A stretch of DNA of 10,516 bases from HGM12669 sp048527645. Its GTDB lineage: Bacteria > Bacillota > Clostridia > Oscillospirales > CAG-272. The notes beneath the pieces were generated by a model. It was not told the DNA's origin. It ran no database searches and was given only the letters and a program-made list of their open reading frames with translations. The stretch lies in the NCBI GenBank assembly GCA_048527645.1, contig DBGFNI010000002.1, forward strand, positions 1 to 10,516. The letters are read 5' to 3'. Made by a program: the position numbers and the translations under genes. Below are positions 1 through 6,522 of this stretch, one piece after another (the stretch's first letter is position 1; each line of letters starts with the position of its first letter).

Positions 1-3000
1 GCTATGACCCTCTACCTGAAGAACGTGAAGGAAGGCACCTCTGCCTCCTATCTCCCCGGCGAATCCTTCACCTATACCGCCAAGGACGCACCCAGCGGCC
101 AGCACTTCTCCCGCTGGGAGCTGACCGACACCAATGGTATCTCCATCGTGGGCTACGACACTACCTACACCGGTAAAATGCCCATCAGCAACGCCATCCT
201 GACCGCTGTGTATGTAAACTGCTCCGGCGGCACCGCCACCTGCAAGCAGAAGGCAGTCTGCTCCATCTGCGGCAAGGAATACGGCGAGCTGGCGGCGCAC
301 AGTTTTACGGAAGAAGTCGAGGATGAGAAATATGTGATCACGCCGCCGACCTGCGAGGGCGAGGGAACGTACTACAAATCCTGTTCTGTCTGCGGCGAAA
401 GCTCTGAGAACGGCGATCACTCCACCTTTACTGTCTCTGCGCTGGGTCACGATTGGAGCGAATGGACCTCCAACGGCGACAACACTCACACCCGCATCTG
501 TGGCAATGACACTGAACACAAGGAAACCAAAAGCTGCTCCGGCGGCACTGCCACCTGTCAGCAGAAGGCGGTCTGCGACATTTGCCACGAGGAATACGGA
601 AAGCTGATGGACCACAACTTCACGGCAATGGTTGTCGATGATGACTATCTGAAATCCGCAGCCACCTGCACCGATGCAGCCGTCTATTACAAGTCCTGCA
701 CCGGCTGCGGCGCAAGCTCTAAGGGCACCGCGTTTGAAGACACCTTCACCGATGGGGATCCTCTGGGGCACCTGTGGGGCGATTGGACCTACAACGGCAA
801 CGGCACCCACACCCGCATCTGCGGCAATGACGCTGAGCACAAGGAAACGAAAGACTGCTCCGGCGGCGCTGCCGACTGCATCCACGGCCCCATCTGCGAA
901 TACTGCGGCGGCGAATACGGCGCTCCCGGCGATCATAACTACACGGCAGAGGTTGTCGATGATGACTATCTGAAATCTGCAGCCACCTGCACCGATGCAG
1001 CCGTCTATTATAAGTCCTGCACCGGCTGCGGCGCAAGCTCCAAGGGCACCGCTTTTGAAGCCACCTTCTCCGATGGGGATCCTCTGGGTCACGCTTGGAG
1101 CGATTGGACCTCCAACGGCAACGGCACCCACACCCGCATCTGCGGCAATGACGCTGAGCACAAGGAAACGAAAGACTGCTCCGGCGGCACCGCCACCTGT
1201 CAGCAGAAGGCGGTCTGCGACATTTGCCACGAGGAATACGGAAAGCTGGCGCCCCACAACTTCACGGCAAAGGTTGTCGATGATGCCTATTTGAAATCCG
1301 AAGCCACCGCTACGGAAGCCGCCGTCTATTATAAGTCCTGTAGCGTCTGCGGTGCAAGCTCCAAGGGCACCGCGTTTGAAGACACCTTCACCTATGGATA
1401 TCCTCTGGGGTACGATGTAGAATATCTCTATTGCGATGCAAACGGCGCAAACTGGCAGACCGGCAAAATACTCGCCGGAACATACATCCCGGTGACCGAC
1501 GGCGACATCGAATGGACCGGCACAGCAGAGAATCCCGGCTGGTATGTGGTCACCGGCAAAGTGACAATTGACGGCCGCATCACCGTCAGCGGCAATGTCC
1601 ACCTGATTCTGACGGACGGCAGTGAACTCACCGTCAACGGAGGAATTCAGGTGCAGGATAACAGCACAGAAAGCACACCCAATACCAACGCCCTGACCAT
1701 CTACGCCCAGTCTACAGAGGACAATATGGGCAAGCTGATCGCCGAGAATATCGCCGACTATCAGGCAGGCATCGGCGGAAACAAAAGAAAGGGCGGCGGC
1801 ACCATCACCATCAACGGCGGCACCGTAGAGGCCACCTGCGGTCTATTCGGCGCGGGCATCGGCGGTGGCTGGGTCGGCAACGGCGGCACCATCACCATCA
1901 ACGGCGGTACGGTCACTGCCACCAGCGGTAACTCCGGCGGCGCGGGCATCGGCGGCGGCCACTTCAGCAGCAGCGGCACCATCACCATCAACGGCGGTAC
2001 CGTCACTGCCACCGGCGAAGACGGTGCGGGCATCGGCGGCGGCATGAGCGGCCACGATGGCGGTGGCTCCGGCCCCGTTCGTGGCACCATCACCATCAAC
2101 GGCGGTACCGTCACTGCCACCAGCGTCTCTGGCGCGGGCATCGGCGGTGCTTTTGCCGATCTCAACGAATACATCATCACCATCAACGGCGGCACCGTCG
2201 ATGCCAAGAGTGGCTTTGGCAGAGGCATCGGCGGCGGTAACACAACCGGTGGCAACGGCGGCGACATCACCGTCACCATCACCGGCGGCACCGTCACAGC
2301 TACCAGCCTAACCACCACGGGCATCGGCGGCGGCATCTCGGATGACGAAGAGGGATACGGCGACGGCAGCTGCACCTTCCGGACCGATAACGGCAACGCG
2401 GTGATCTTCGCAAGCTCCATTGCCGACCAGAGCGGTAAGACATCGGGTGTGTGGAGCGGCATCATCTTTGAGGGCGACAGCGGCGCCATCTACGGCTCCT
2501 CCGCTGCGCCAATCGAGGAGTTCACCATCAAAGACGGCGTGACGCTGACCATTGGAGCAACGCAGACCCTGACCATCCCCGAGGGCATGACCGTAACCAA
2601 TGAGGGCACAATCGACAACGGCGGAAAAATCTATGTGGACGGTACCTTGAACGGCACGGTGAGCGGCTCTGGTACTGTATATTACCACCTGACCATCGTC
2701 GGCGGCACAGCGGCTCCAACCAACTCCTACGACAGCAAGACATACGTCAAGGCGGGAATCGAGATTACCTTAACGCCTACTGTACCGGCAGGTTACGAAA
2801 CAGTACAATGGAATGTTTCGGGCGCTGATGTTACAGTAAACGGAAATAAATTCACAATGCCCGGCAAGGAGATCACAGTTACCGCACAGTTCGGTCCGTG
2901 TTCCTATCACATTGACTATGAATTAAACGGCGGTACCATTAACAGCGGCAATCCCACCGAATATGTCTATGGTGTGGGTGCAACGCTGGCGGATGCCACC

Positions 3001-4035
3001 CGGGAAAACTACCTGTTCGAGGGCTGGTACACCGATGCTGCCCTCACCCAGCGCATCACGGAAATCGGCACGGAGCAGACGGGCGACCTGATCCTCTTTG
3101 CCAAATGGTTCCTCGACCCGAACCATACCCACGCTTACGGCTCCTGCCGTGTGGGCGAAAACGGCCTGCATGAACGGGTCTGCGAGATTTGCGGCAAGGT
3201 GGAACCCTCCGCCTACACCACCGCTGTCACCGAGCCCACCTGCACCGAGATGGGCTTCACGACCCATACTTGTGAGATCTGCGGTCATTTCTACACCGAT
3301 ACCTATGTCGCACCCACCGGTCATGAATGGGACGCAGGCAAGGTCACCTCAGCTCCCACGCTGACAGAGACCGGCATTCTGGTGCAAACCTGTGTCAACT
3401 GCGGCGAAACCAAGGAGATCATCATTCCCATACTCACCGCATGCGACGGCGGCAACGGCTGTCCCAGCACGGCTTATGTGGATGTTCCCCCCGAAGGTCA
3501 CTGGGCACACGTCGGCATCGACTTTGTCTTGAAGGCCGGTCTGTTCTACGGCACCTCCGAAACCACCTTCTCCCCCGATGCCACCATGACCCGCGCCATG
3601 CTCGTCACCGTGCTGTACCGTCTGGAGGGCAAGCCGGAGACAGAGGCCGCGAATCCCTTTGAGGACATTGCCGACGGCAAGTGGTATACCGATGCGGTAG
3701 TCTGGGCTGCAGAGAATGGCATTGTCACCGGTGTGAAGGACGGTATCTTCGACCCGGACGGTGAGATCACCCGTGAACAGATGGCCACCATCCTCTACCG
3801 TTACACGCAGTTCAAGGGTCTGACCCTCAACGACAGTGATTATGCGGAGGAATACTCCGACATCGACAAGGTCAGCTCCTATGCCGCAGAAGCCATGCGC
3901 TGGGCCAATGCAGAAGGGTTGATCAACGGTATGAGAAGCGGCGAAACCGTGACCCTTGCACCCAAGGACAACGCTACCCGCGCGCAGATTGCCGTCATCT
4001 TCATGCGCTATGTGCAAAACGTACTGAACAAGTAA
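1..4035 (+). CDS. Large SLH-domain surface protein, 5' truncated by window edge
   Basis: The reading frame is already open at base 1, and the first Met (base 4) has no signal peptide, so the true start lies upstream. Residues below count from that Met (1343 aa seen). Residues 1-70 resemble the end of a divergent InlB/Flg_new_2 repeat. Residues 73-470 are four Cys-rich tandem repeats with CxxC pairs. Residues 475-580 lead into a Gly-rich array (about 585-780) with recurring GIGG and NGGTV motifs, probably a parallel beta-helix like those of Clostridial carbohydrate-binding surface proteins. Residues 894-963 are another Ig-like/InlB-type unit, and 966-1036 a classic InlB B-repeat (LNGG, GWYTD, AKW). 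Residues 1040-1141 carry further CxxC modules. Residues 1157-1343 contain three SLH domains with TRAM, TREQ and TRAQ signatures, which normally bind secondary cell-wall polymer. The role is inferred as a cell-wall-anchored adhesin or glycan-binding protein; the ligand is unknown. It ends with TAA and no operon partner follows. Confidence 0.9.
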   Translation, partial: AMTLYLKNVKEGTSASYLPGESFTYTAKDAPSGQHFSRWELTDTNGISIVGYDTTYTGKMPISNAILTAVYVNCSGGTATCKQKAVCSICGKEYGELAAHSFTEEVEDEKYVITPPTCEGEGTYYKSCSVCGESSENGDHSTFTVSALGHDWSEWTSNGDNTHTRICGNDTEHKETKSCSGGTATCQQKAVCDICHEEYGKLMDHNFTAMVVDDDYLKSAATCTDAAVYYKSCTGCGASSKGTAFEDTFTDGDPLGHLWGDWTYNGNGTHTRICGNDAEHKETKDCSGGAADCIHGPICEYCGGEYGAPGDHNYTAEVVDDDYLKSAATCTDAAVYYKSCTGCGASSKGTAFEATFSDGDPLGHAWSDWTSNGNGTHTRICGNDAEHKETKDCSGGTATCQQKAVCDICHEEYGKLAPHNFTAKVVDDAYLKSEATATEAAVYYKSCSVCGASSKGTAFEDTFTYGYPLGYDVEYLYCDANGANWQTGKILAGTYIPVTDGDIEWTGTAENPGWYVVTGKVTIDGRITVSGNVHLILTDGSELTVNGGIQVQDNSTESTPNTNALTIYAQSTEDNMGKLIAENIADYQAGIGGNKRKGGGTITINGGTVEATCGLFGAGIGGGWVGNGGTITINGGTVTATSGNSGGAGIGGGHFSSSGTITINGGTVTATGEDGAGIGGGMSGHDGGGSGPVRGTITINGGTVTATSVSGAGIGGAFADLNEYIITINGGTVDAKSGFGRGIGGGNTTGGNGGDITVTITGGTVTATSLTTTGIGGGISDDEEGYGDGSCTFRTDNGNAVIFASSIADQSGKTSGVWSGIIFEGDSGAIYGSSAAPIEEFTIKDGVTLTIGATQTLTIPEGMTVTNEGTIDNGGKIYVDGTLNGTVSGSGTVYYHLTIVGGTAAPTNSYDSKTYVKAGIEITLTPTVPAGYETVQWNVSGADVTVNGNKFTMPGKEITVTAQFGPCSYHIDYELNGGTINSGNPTEYVYGVGATLADATRENYLFEGWYTDAALTQRITEIGTEQTGDLILFAKWFLDPNHTHAYGSCRVGENGLHERVCEICGKVEPSAYTTAVTEPTCTEMGFTTHTCEICGHFYTDTYVAPTGHEWDAGKVTSAPTLTETGILVQTCVNCGETKEIIIPILTACDGGNGCPSTAYVDVPPEGHWAHVGIDFVLKAGLFYGTSETTFSPDATMTRAMLVTVLYRLEGKPETEAANPFEDIADGKWYTDAVVWAAENGIVTGVKDGIFDPDGEITREQMATILYRYTQFKGLTLNDSDYAEEYSDIDKVSSYAAEAMRWANAEGLINGMRSGETVTLAPKDNATRAQIAVIFMRYVQNVLNK
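220..1413 (+). repeat. Four tandem ~321-bp Cys-rich coding repeats
   Basis: Units begin at the CSGG motif at about 220, 535, 856 and 1177, giving lengths of 105, 107, 107 and about 79 codons (the last is incomplete). Units 2 and 3 each carry eight cysteines in the same places, including CxxC at residues 191/194 and 232/235 of the protein. Unit 4 keeps six and has lost the single Cys after the VVDD segment, where Ala replaces it. Long stretches of units 2, 3 and 4 are nearly identical at DNA level, silent sites included, which points to recent duplication or gene conversion. Unit 1 is more diverged. The Cys pattern suggests small metal-binding or disulphide knuckles, but the bound metal or bond pattern cannot be told from sequence. 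Confidence 0.88.
1762..2334 (+). repeat. Gly-rich beta-helix-like coding repeats (seven GIGG units)
   Basis: GIGG recurs seven times, at protein residues of about 589, 618, 648, 676, 712, 741 and 773. The step is 28-36 residues, and ITINGGTV-like strands lie between the GIGG motifs. Short, regular repeats that alternate Gly turns with beta-prone T-I-T-I stretches are typical of parallel beta-helix or solenoid folds. The DNA is also repetitive, with near-identical codon runs for the ITINGG stretch, so copy number may vary between strains by slippage or recombination. The repetition also creates long spurious reading frames on the opposite strand. Confidence 0.8.
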
Positions 4036-4068
4036 ATCTATCAGGCATTCAAAGAAAACTGAAAACGG

Positions 4069-4126
4069 CGTTTTGAGATCATTCTAAAGAGGTAATTCGG
4101 GTGTTTGAATCACCTCGGGAACGCCA
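4069..4126 (+). repeat. tRNA 3'-half-like element, copy A
   Basis: The last 28 bases have exact tRNA 3'-end geometry: a 5-bp T-stem (4099-4103 with 4111-4115), a seven-base T-loop TTTGAAT, seven acceptor-like bases (4116-4122), one discriminator base and CCA (4124-4126). Counting back over a five-base variable loop, 4082-4088 reads TTCTAAA, which is the shape of an anticodon loop (U33, CTA, purine 37). The flanking bases do not make a proper anticodon stem. No 5' acceptor strand matching 4116-4122 and no D-arm is present, so this is not a working tRNA gene. A second copy lies at 4972-5029, with 44 of 58 bases identical and no gaps. Function unknown: remnant attachment site, tRNA-derived repeat or structured RNA. 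Confidence 0.6.
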
Positions 4127-4134
4127 CAATCAAA

Positions 4135-4176
4135 GCCGAAAGCCACGCAAAAGCATGGCTTTCGGCCTTGTTTTTT
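4135..4176 (+). terminator. Intrinsic terminator after copy A
   Basis: An 11-bp perfect stem (4135-4145 with 4156-4166) is capped, after one mismatch, by two more pairs and an AAAA loop, and is followed by TT-G-TTTTTT (4168-4176). It starts nine bases after the CCA of the tRNA-like element and is the likely 3' end of the transcript carrying the surface-protein gene. Confidence 0.88.
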
Positions 4177-4207
4177 CTGATAATCGCGAGAAATGATGCA
4201 AAAAGGT

Positions 4208-4236
4208 TTGATTTTTTATATTTTCTATGTTATAAT
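4208..4236 (+). promoter_or_regulatory. Sigma-A promoter for the small membrane-protein gene
   Basis: TTGATT (4208-4213) and TATAAT (4231-4236) are separated by exactly 17 bp in an AT-rich stretch. Transcription should begin near 4243, giving a leader of about 108 nt before the ATG at 4351. Confidence 0.75.
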
Positions 4237-4262
4237 ATACAAAAATAAATATGGCTGTCAAC

Positions 4263-4330
4263 GACACACGTAGCGCCTTCGGGTGCGTAAATCTGATTAC
4301 GGTACACAGATTTACAGGTGTGTCTTTTTT
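4263..4330 (+). ncRNA. Structured leader RNA: three-way junction ending in U6
   Basis: On paper the leader folds into a compact junction. P1 is 7 bp (4263-4269 with 4318-4324). P2 is 5 bp with a UUCG loop (4273-4277 with 4282-4286). P3 is 9 bp (4287-4295 with 4307-4315) with an 11-base loop. The 3' strand of P1 runs straight into six T (4325-4330), and the Shine-Dalgarno AAGGAG follows at 4339-4344. This layout fits a riboswitch or attenuator, or a small RNA of about 85 nt with its own terminator and readthrough into the gene. I could not match it to purine, TPP, THF, c-di-GMP, ZTP, guanidine or T-box consensus motifs. The structure is seen by pairing; its function is inferred. Confidence 0.55.
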
Positions 4331-4350
4331 ATGCCCAAAAGGAGATTATT

Positions 4351-4935
4351 ATGCCGAAAAATCAATTTCAAAGAATCGTATTCGCGTTTATTACGGTTGT
4401 GATCACCGTTCACGCCTATGTCTTTTATAGCCTTTATGTCATTCATGGTGATATGTTCAAGGAACTCGCCGGAGAAACGGGTGTGCTTGCCGCCATCAAC
4501 AAAATCGGCGGTGTCCCTGTGTTCGGTACTCCCGTTCCGATTTGGGCGATCGTGCTGATCGAGTTCGTATTCGCCTTAGCGCTTGAAAATCTTTTAGGCT
4601 CTCCGCTTTCTTTCAAGCTCGCATGTATGAATTTTGACCCTCGCACAACGCATCCCGTACTTTTTGAAACAGCGATTATTTGTGTAACTGTAGGGATTAT
4701 GTGTCCCGCAATGAGCTTTATTGCCGCTTTCCTTTACTACAATTATCAAGAAGGCTTCAATATGTGGACGCTGCTTGCAAACTGGCTCAAGCTTGTTTGC
4801 TTCAATTTCCCGTTCGCATTCTTTACACAGCTTTTCTTTATTCAGCCCGCAGTCAGAACGATATTCAAATTGATTTTCGTCAAAAAATCAAAAAGCCCCG
4901 GTCAAATGGAAGAAAAGCAAACCGTTTCCGCATGA
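4351..4935 (+). CDS. Small four-helix membrane protein, DUF2798-like
   Basis: A 194-aa protein with four predicted membrane spans at about residues 8-30, 62-82, 105-130 and 142-165 and a basic then acidic cytoplasmic tail. The two-by-two helix layout and the shared style of the two halves fit an internally duplicated DUF2798-type protein, a family without assigned biochemistry; the match is from memory of family style and is moderate. The ATG at 4351 is chosen because AAGGAG lies six bases upstream; an in-frame GTG at 4318 lies inside the leader hairpin and has no ribosome site. The gene stands alone, between two tRNA-3'-half-like repeats, with its own promoter and structured leader. Its codons look visibly more AT-rich than those of the surface-protein gene, which could mean separate origin. 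Confidence 0.7.
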   Translation: MPKNQFQRIVFAFITVVITVHAYVFYSLYVIHGDMFKELAGETGVLAAINKIGGVPVFGTPVPIWAIVLIEFVFALALENLLGSPLSFKLACMNFDPRTTHPVLFETAIICVTVGIMCPAMSFIAAFLYYNYQEGFNMWTLLANWLKLVCFNFPFAFFTQLFFIQPAVRTIFKLIFVKKSKSPGQMEEKQTVSA

Positions 4936-4971
4936 TTTTATTATCGGGTACAGAAAGTGACTCTGCACGCT

Positions 4972-5029
4972 CGTTTCTTGTTCACTCTTAAGCGGTAGCT
5001 TGGGTGTTCGAATCACCTCAGAAAGGCCA
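4972..5029 (+). repeat. tRNA 3'-half-like element, copy B
   Basis: Ungapped partner of the element at 4069-4126. The T-arm is fully canonical: stem GGGTG/CACCT with loop TTCGAAT (5002-5018), then seven acceptor-like bases (5019-5025), G, and CCA (5027-5029). The anticodon-loop position (4985-4991) reads CTCTTAA, the form expected for a Lys CUU loop, but the stem around it is poor. Upstream TTTCT (4974-4978) can pair with AGAAA (5020-5024). The aligned positions in copy A form four pairs, two of them U·G where copy B has U-A or C-G, so a short closing stem may be kept. No 5' tRNA half is found, so it is not a normal tRNA gene. Confidence 0.6.
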
Positions 5030-5033
5030 TATT

Positions 5034-5073
5034 GCCGCGCACCGGCTCCGGTGCGCGGCGCTTTTTCTTTTTT
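5034..5073 (+). terminator. Intrinsic terminator after copy B
   Basis: A very stable GC-rich 11-bp perfect stem (5034-5044 with 5049-5059) with a four-base loop is followed by TTTTTCTTTTTT (5062-5073). It begins five bases after the CCA of copy B and should end the small membrane-protein transcript. Confidence 0.92.
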
Positions 5074-5088
5074 CAAAGCATTTTATCC

Positions 5089-5116
5089 TTGCTTTTTTTC
5101 GACAAAATGTTATAAT
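5089..5116 (+). promoter_or_regulatory. Sigma-A promoter for the diguanylate cyclase gene
   Basis: TTGCTT (5089-5094) and TATAAT (5111-5116) are spaced by 16 bp directly behind the terminator. The -10 context ATGTTATAAT is the same as in the promoter at 4208-4236. The start near 5123 leaves a leader of about 70 nt. Confidence 0.75.
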
Positions 5117-5180
5117 AAGGGTAAGAGAACGGAAAATTCGGTTTTCCGCGCAGCAATCGCGGCGCAAAAAGAAAGAAACG

Positions 5181-5186
5181 AAAGGA
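5181..5186 (+). promoter_or_regulatory. Ribosome binding site deciding the GGDEF gene start
   Basis: AAAGGA lies nine bases before the ATG at 5196. It is downstream of the promoter, whereas an in-frame earlier start (5004) lies in the tRNA-like repeat, before the terminator, and would be transcriptionally cut off. Confidence 0.65.
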
Positions 5187-5195
5187 CAAGATGTG

Positions 5196-6407
5196 ATGAT
5201 CAAGTATTATACAGCCGTCGTCGTTCTATCCTGTCTGGCGCTGTGCGTGTTGGGCATTCAAGTTTTTCAAAACGCCCGATTCAGCAAGAGCACAAAACGA
5301 CGCTTCTATCTGACCTACGCTGTTGTCATTCTCGCCACGTTCGCAGAATGGGCCGGCGTCACGCTCAACGGCGCACCGTCATGGACTGTGGAAATACACG
5401 CGGTCGTCAAATGCATCGACTATATCTTCACACCCGTTGCAGGCGTATGCGTTGCCCTGCAAATATCCGAACTCAAGGAATGGAAAAAGCACCGCCCCGT
5501 TTTTGTGATACTGTTGGCGAACGCCTTGTTTGAGATCGTATCACTGTTCACCGGCTGGACGTTTTATGTGGATGCAGAAAACTATTATCATCACGGCTCG
5601 CTGTATTTTATCTATGCCGTCGTGTATTGCATTGCAATTGCCGATGTGCTCTTCTCTTTCCGCGCTTACAGCAAACATTTTAAGAGAAACAACCGCATTT
5701 CGCTGTATGCCATTGTTTTTCTGGCGTGCTTCGGCATCGCCATGCAGGAGTTTGACGGCGATACCATCCGCACCTCCTGTCTCTCCCTTGCCTTTGGCTC
5801 GATTCTTCTTTTTATTCATTACAACGAGTTTCTCCAGCTACAAAGCGATGACAGCTTATCCGTACAGCGGACGATGATTGAAACAGACGCGCTGACCGGG
5901 CTGTTCAGCAGATACTCCTACATACAAGCGCTGAATGAATACAATCAGGCAGACACGCTTCCGCGCACGCTGACCGTTTTTTCCTTTGACATCAACGGGC
6001 TGAAAATCGTAAATGATACCAAGGGACACAAAGCAGGCGACGAGCTGATCTGCGGCGCCGCTGCGTGCATCTCTTCCGCGGTCGGTACGAACGGAAAATG
6101 CTTCCGGATCGGCGGCGACGAATTTGTCGCCATTCTTGATATCAACCGGGATCAAGTTCCGGTAATTCTGCAATCGCTTACCGCCGCGCAAAATGCATGG
6201 CACGGAAAAACCGTGAACAGTCTGAGCATTTCTTCCGGATATGTCATCGCCGAAGATCATCCCGAACTGTCCGTTGAAAAAATGGTGAATCTCGCAGATC
6301 AGATGATGTACACAAACAAGGAGCTTCACTATCGGCAAAACGCCCAGTATCCCTATCGCGCCGCCGACCACTCACCGCAAGCGCCTGAGAATCATACAAG
6401 CGCATAA
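5196..6407 (+). CDS. Membrane diguanylate cyclase (GGDEF protein)
   Basis: A 403-aa protein that should make cyclic di-GMP from two GTP. Residues 1-215 contain about seven hydrophobic spans (near 3-24, 36-58, 67-90, 101-121, 137-158, 169-188, 194-210), a 7TM-type sensor region as found in many Clostridial signalling proteins; the signal is unknown. The GGDEF domain spans about 225-380. It shows DALTGL (231-236), the metal-binding FDIN (264-267), NDTKGHKAGDEL (273-284) and an intact GGDEF (306-310), so catalysis is expected. The product-inhibition RxxD before GGDEF is missing (GTNG in its place), so feedback inhibition at a classical I-site is unlikely. The tail after 385 looks disordered. It has its own promoter and a terminator at 6431-6468, converges on the hydrolase gene and has no visible c-di-GMP effector beside it. 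Confidence 0.93.
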   Translation: MIKYYTAVVVLSCLALCVLGIQVFQNARFSKSTKRRFYLTYAVVILATFAEWAGVTLNGAPSWTVEIHAVVKCIDYIFTPVAGVCVALQISELKEWKKHRPVFVILLANALFEIVSLFTGWTFYVDAENYYHHGSLYFIYAVVYCIAIADVLFSFRAYSKHFKRNNRISLYAIVFLACFGIAMQEFDGDTIRTSCLSLAFGSILLFIHYNEFLQLQSDDSLSVQRTMIETDALTGLFSRYSYIQALNEYNQADTLPRTLTVFSFDINGLKIVNDTKGHKAGDELICGAAACISSAVGTNGKCFRIGGDEFVAILDINRDQVPVILQSLTAAQNAWHGKTVNSLSISSGYVIAEDHPELSVEKMVNLADQMMYTNKELHYRQNAQYPYRAADHSPQAPENHTSA

Positions 6408-6430
6408 CACGAATGAAATGCAAGATATAA

Positions 6431-6468
6431 ACAGCAGGCAGGATATGACATCCTGCCCGCTGTTTTTT
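6431..6468 (+). terminator. Intrinsic terminator between convergent genes
   Basis: The inner stem is 8 bp (6437-6444 with 6450-6457), extended past one A·C mismatch by 5 bp (to 6459-6463), and followed by a run of T to 6468. On the other strand the same hairpin is followed by a weaker TTTATAT stretch, so it may also stop the hydrolase transcript arriving from the right. Confidence 0.85.
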
Positions 6469-6522
6469 CATCGGTTCAAACAATTTTTTCACCCAAACAA
6501 CCTGCCGCAGCAACAGAGCGCG

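Noticed and set aside
1762..2334. CRISPR-like periodic repeats
   Set aside because: The period is coding (multiples of three), the spacers are not unique sequences of uniform length, and the array is translated as part of a surface protein.
1761..2489. A 242-codon minus-strand open frame opposite the beta-helix repeats, plus shorter overlapping frames on both strands
   Set aside because: It is low-complexity (Pro, Met, Val runs), mirrors the repeat structure of the plus-strand gene and has no ribosome site or known domain, so it is a by-product of GC-rich repetitive codons.
4057..4076. Small AAAAC/GTTTT hairpin just after the surface-protein stop codon
   Set aside because: It has only five A/T-rich pairs with a tiny loop and no T-run. 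The strong terminator at 4135-4176 is a better transcript end.
4051..4126. A complete tRNA gene ending in CCA at 4126 (and likewise at 5029)
   Set aside because: No bases upstream can form the 7-bp acceptor stem with 4116-4122 or 5019-5025, no D-arm is present, and the anticodon stem does not pair, so only a 3'-half-like element is claimed.
4263..4330. Leader structure as a purine riboswitch or T-box
   Set aside because: It is a three-way junction like purine riboswitches, but the conserved junction bases and the kissing loops (a UUCG tetraloop cannot kiss) are absent. The T-box bulge sequence is also absent.
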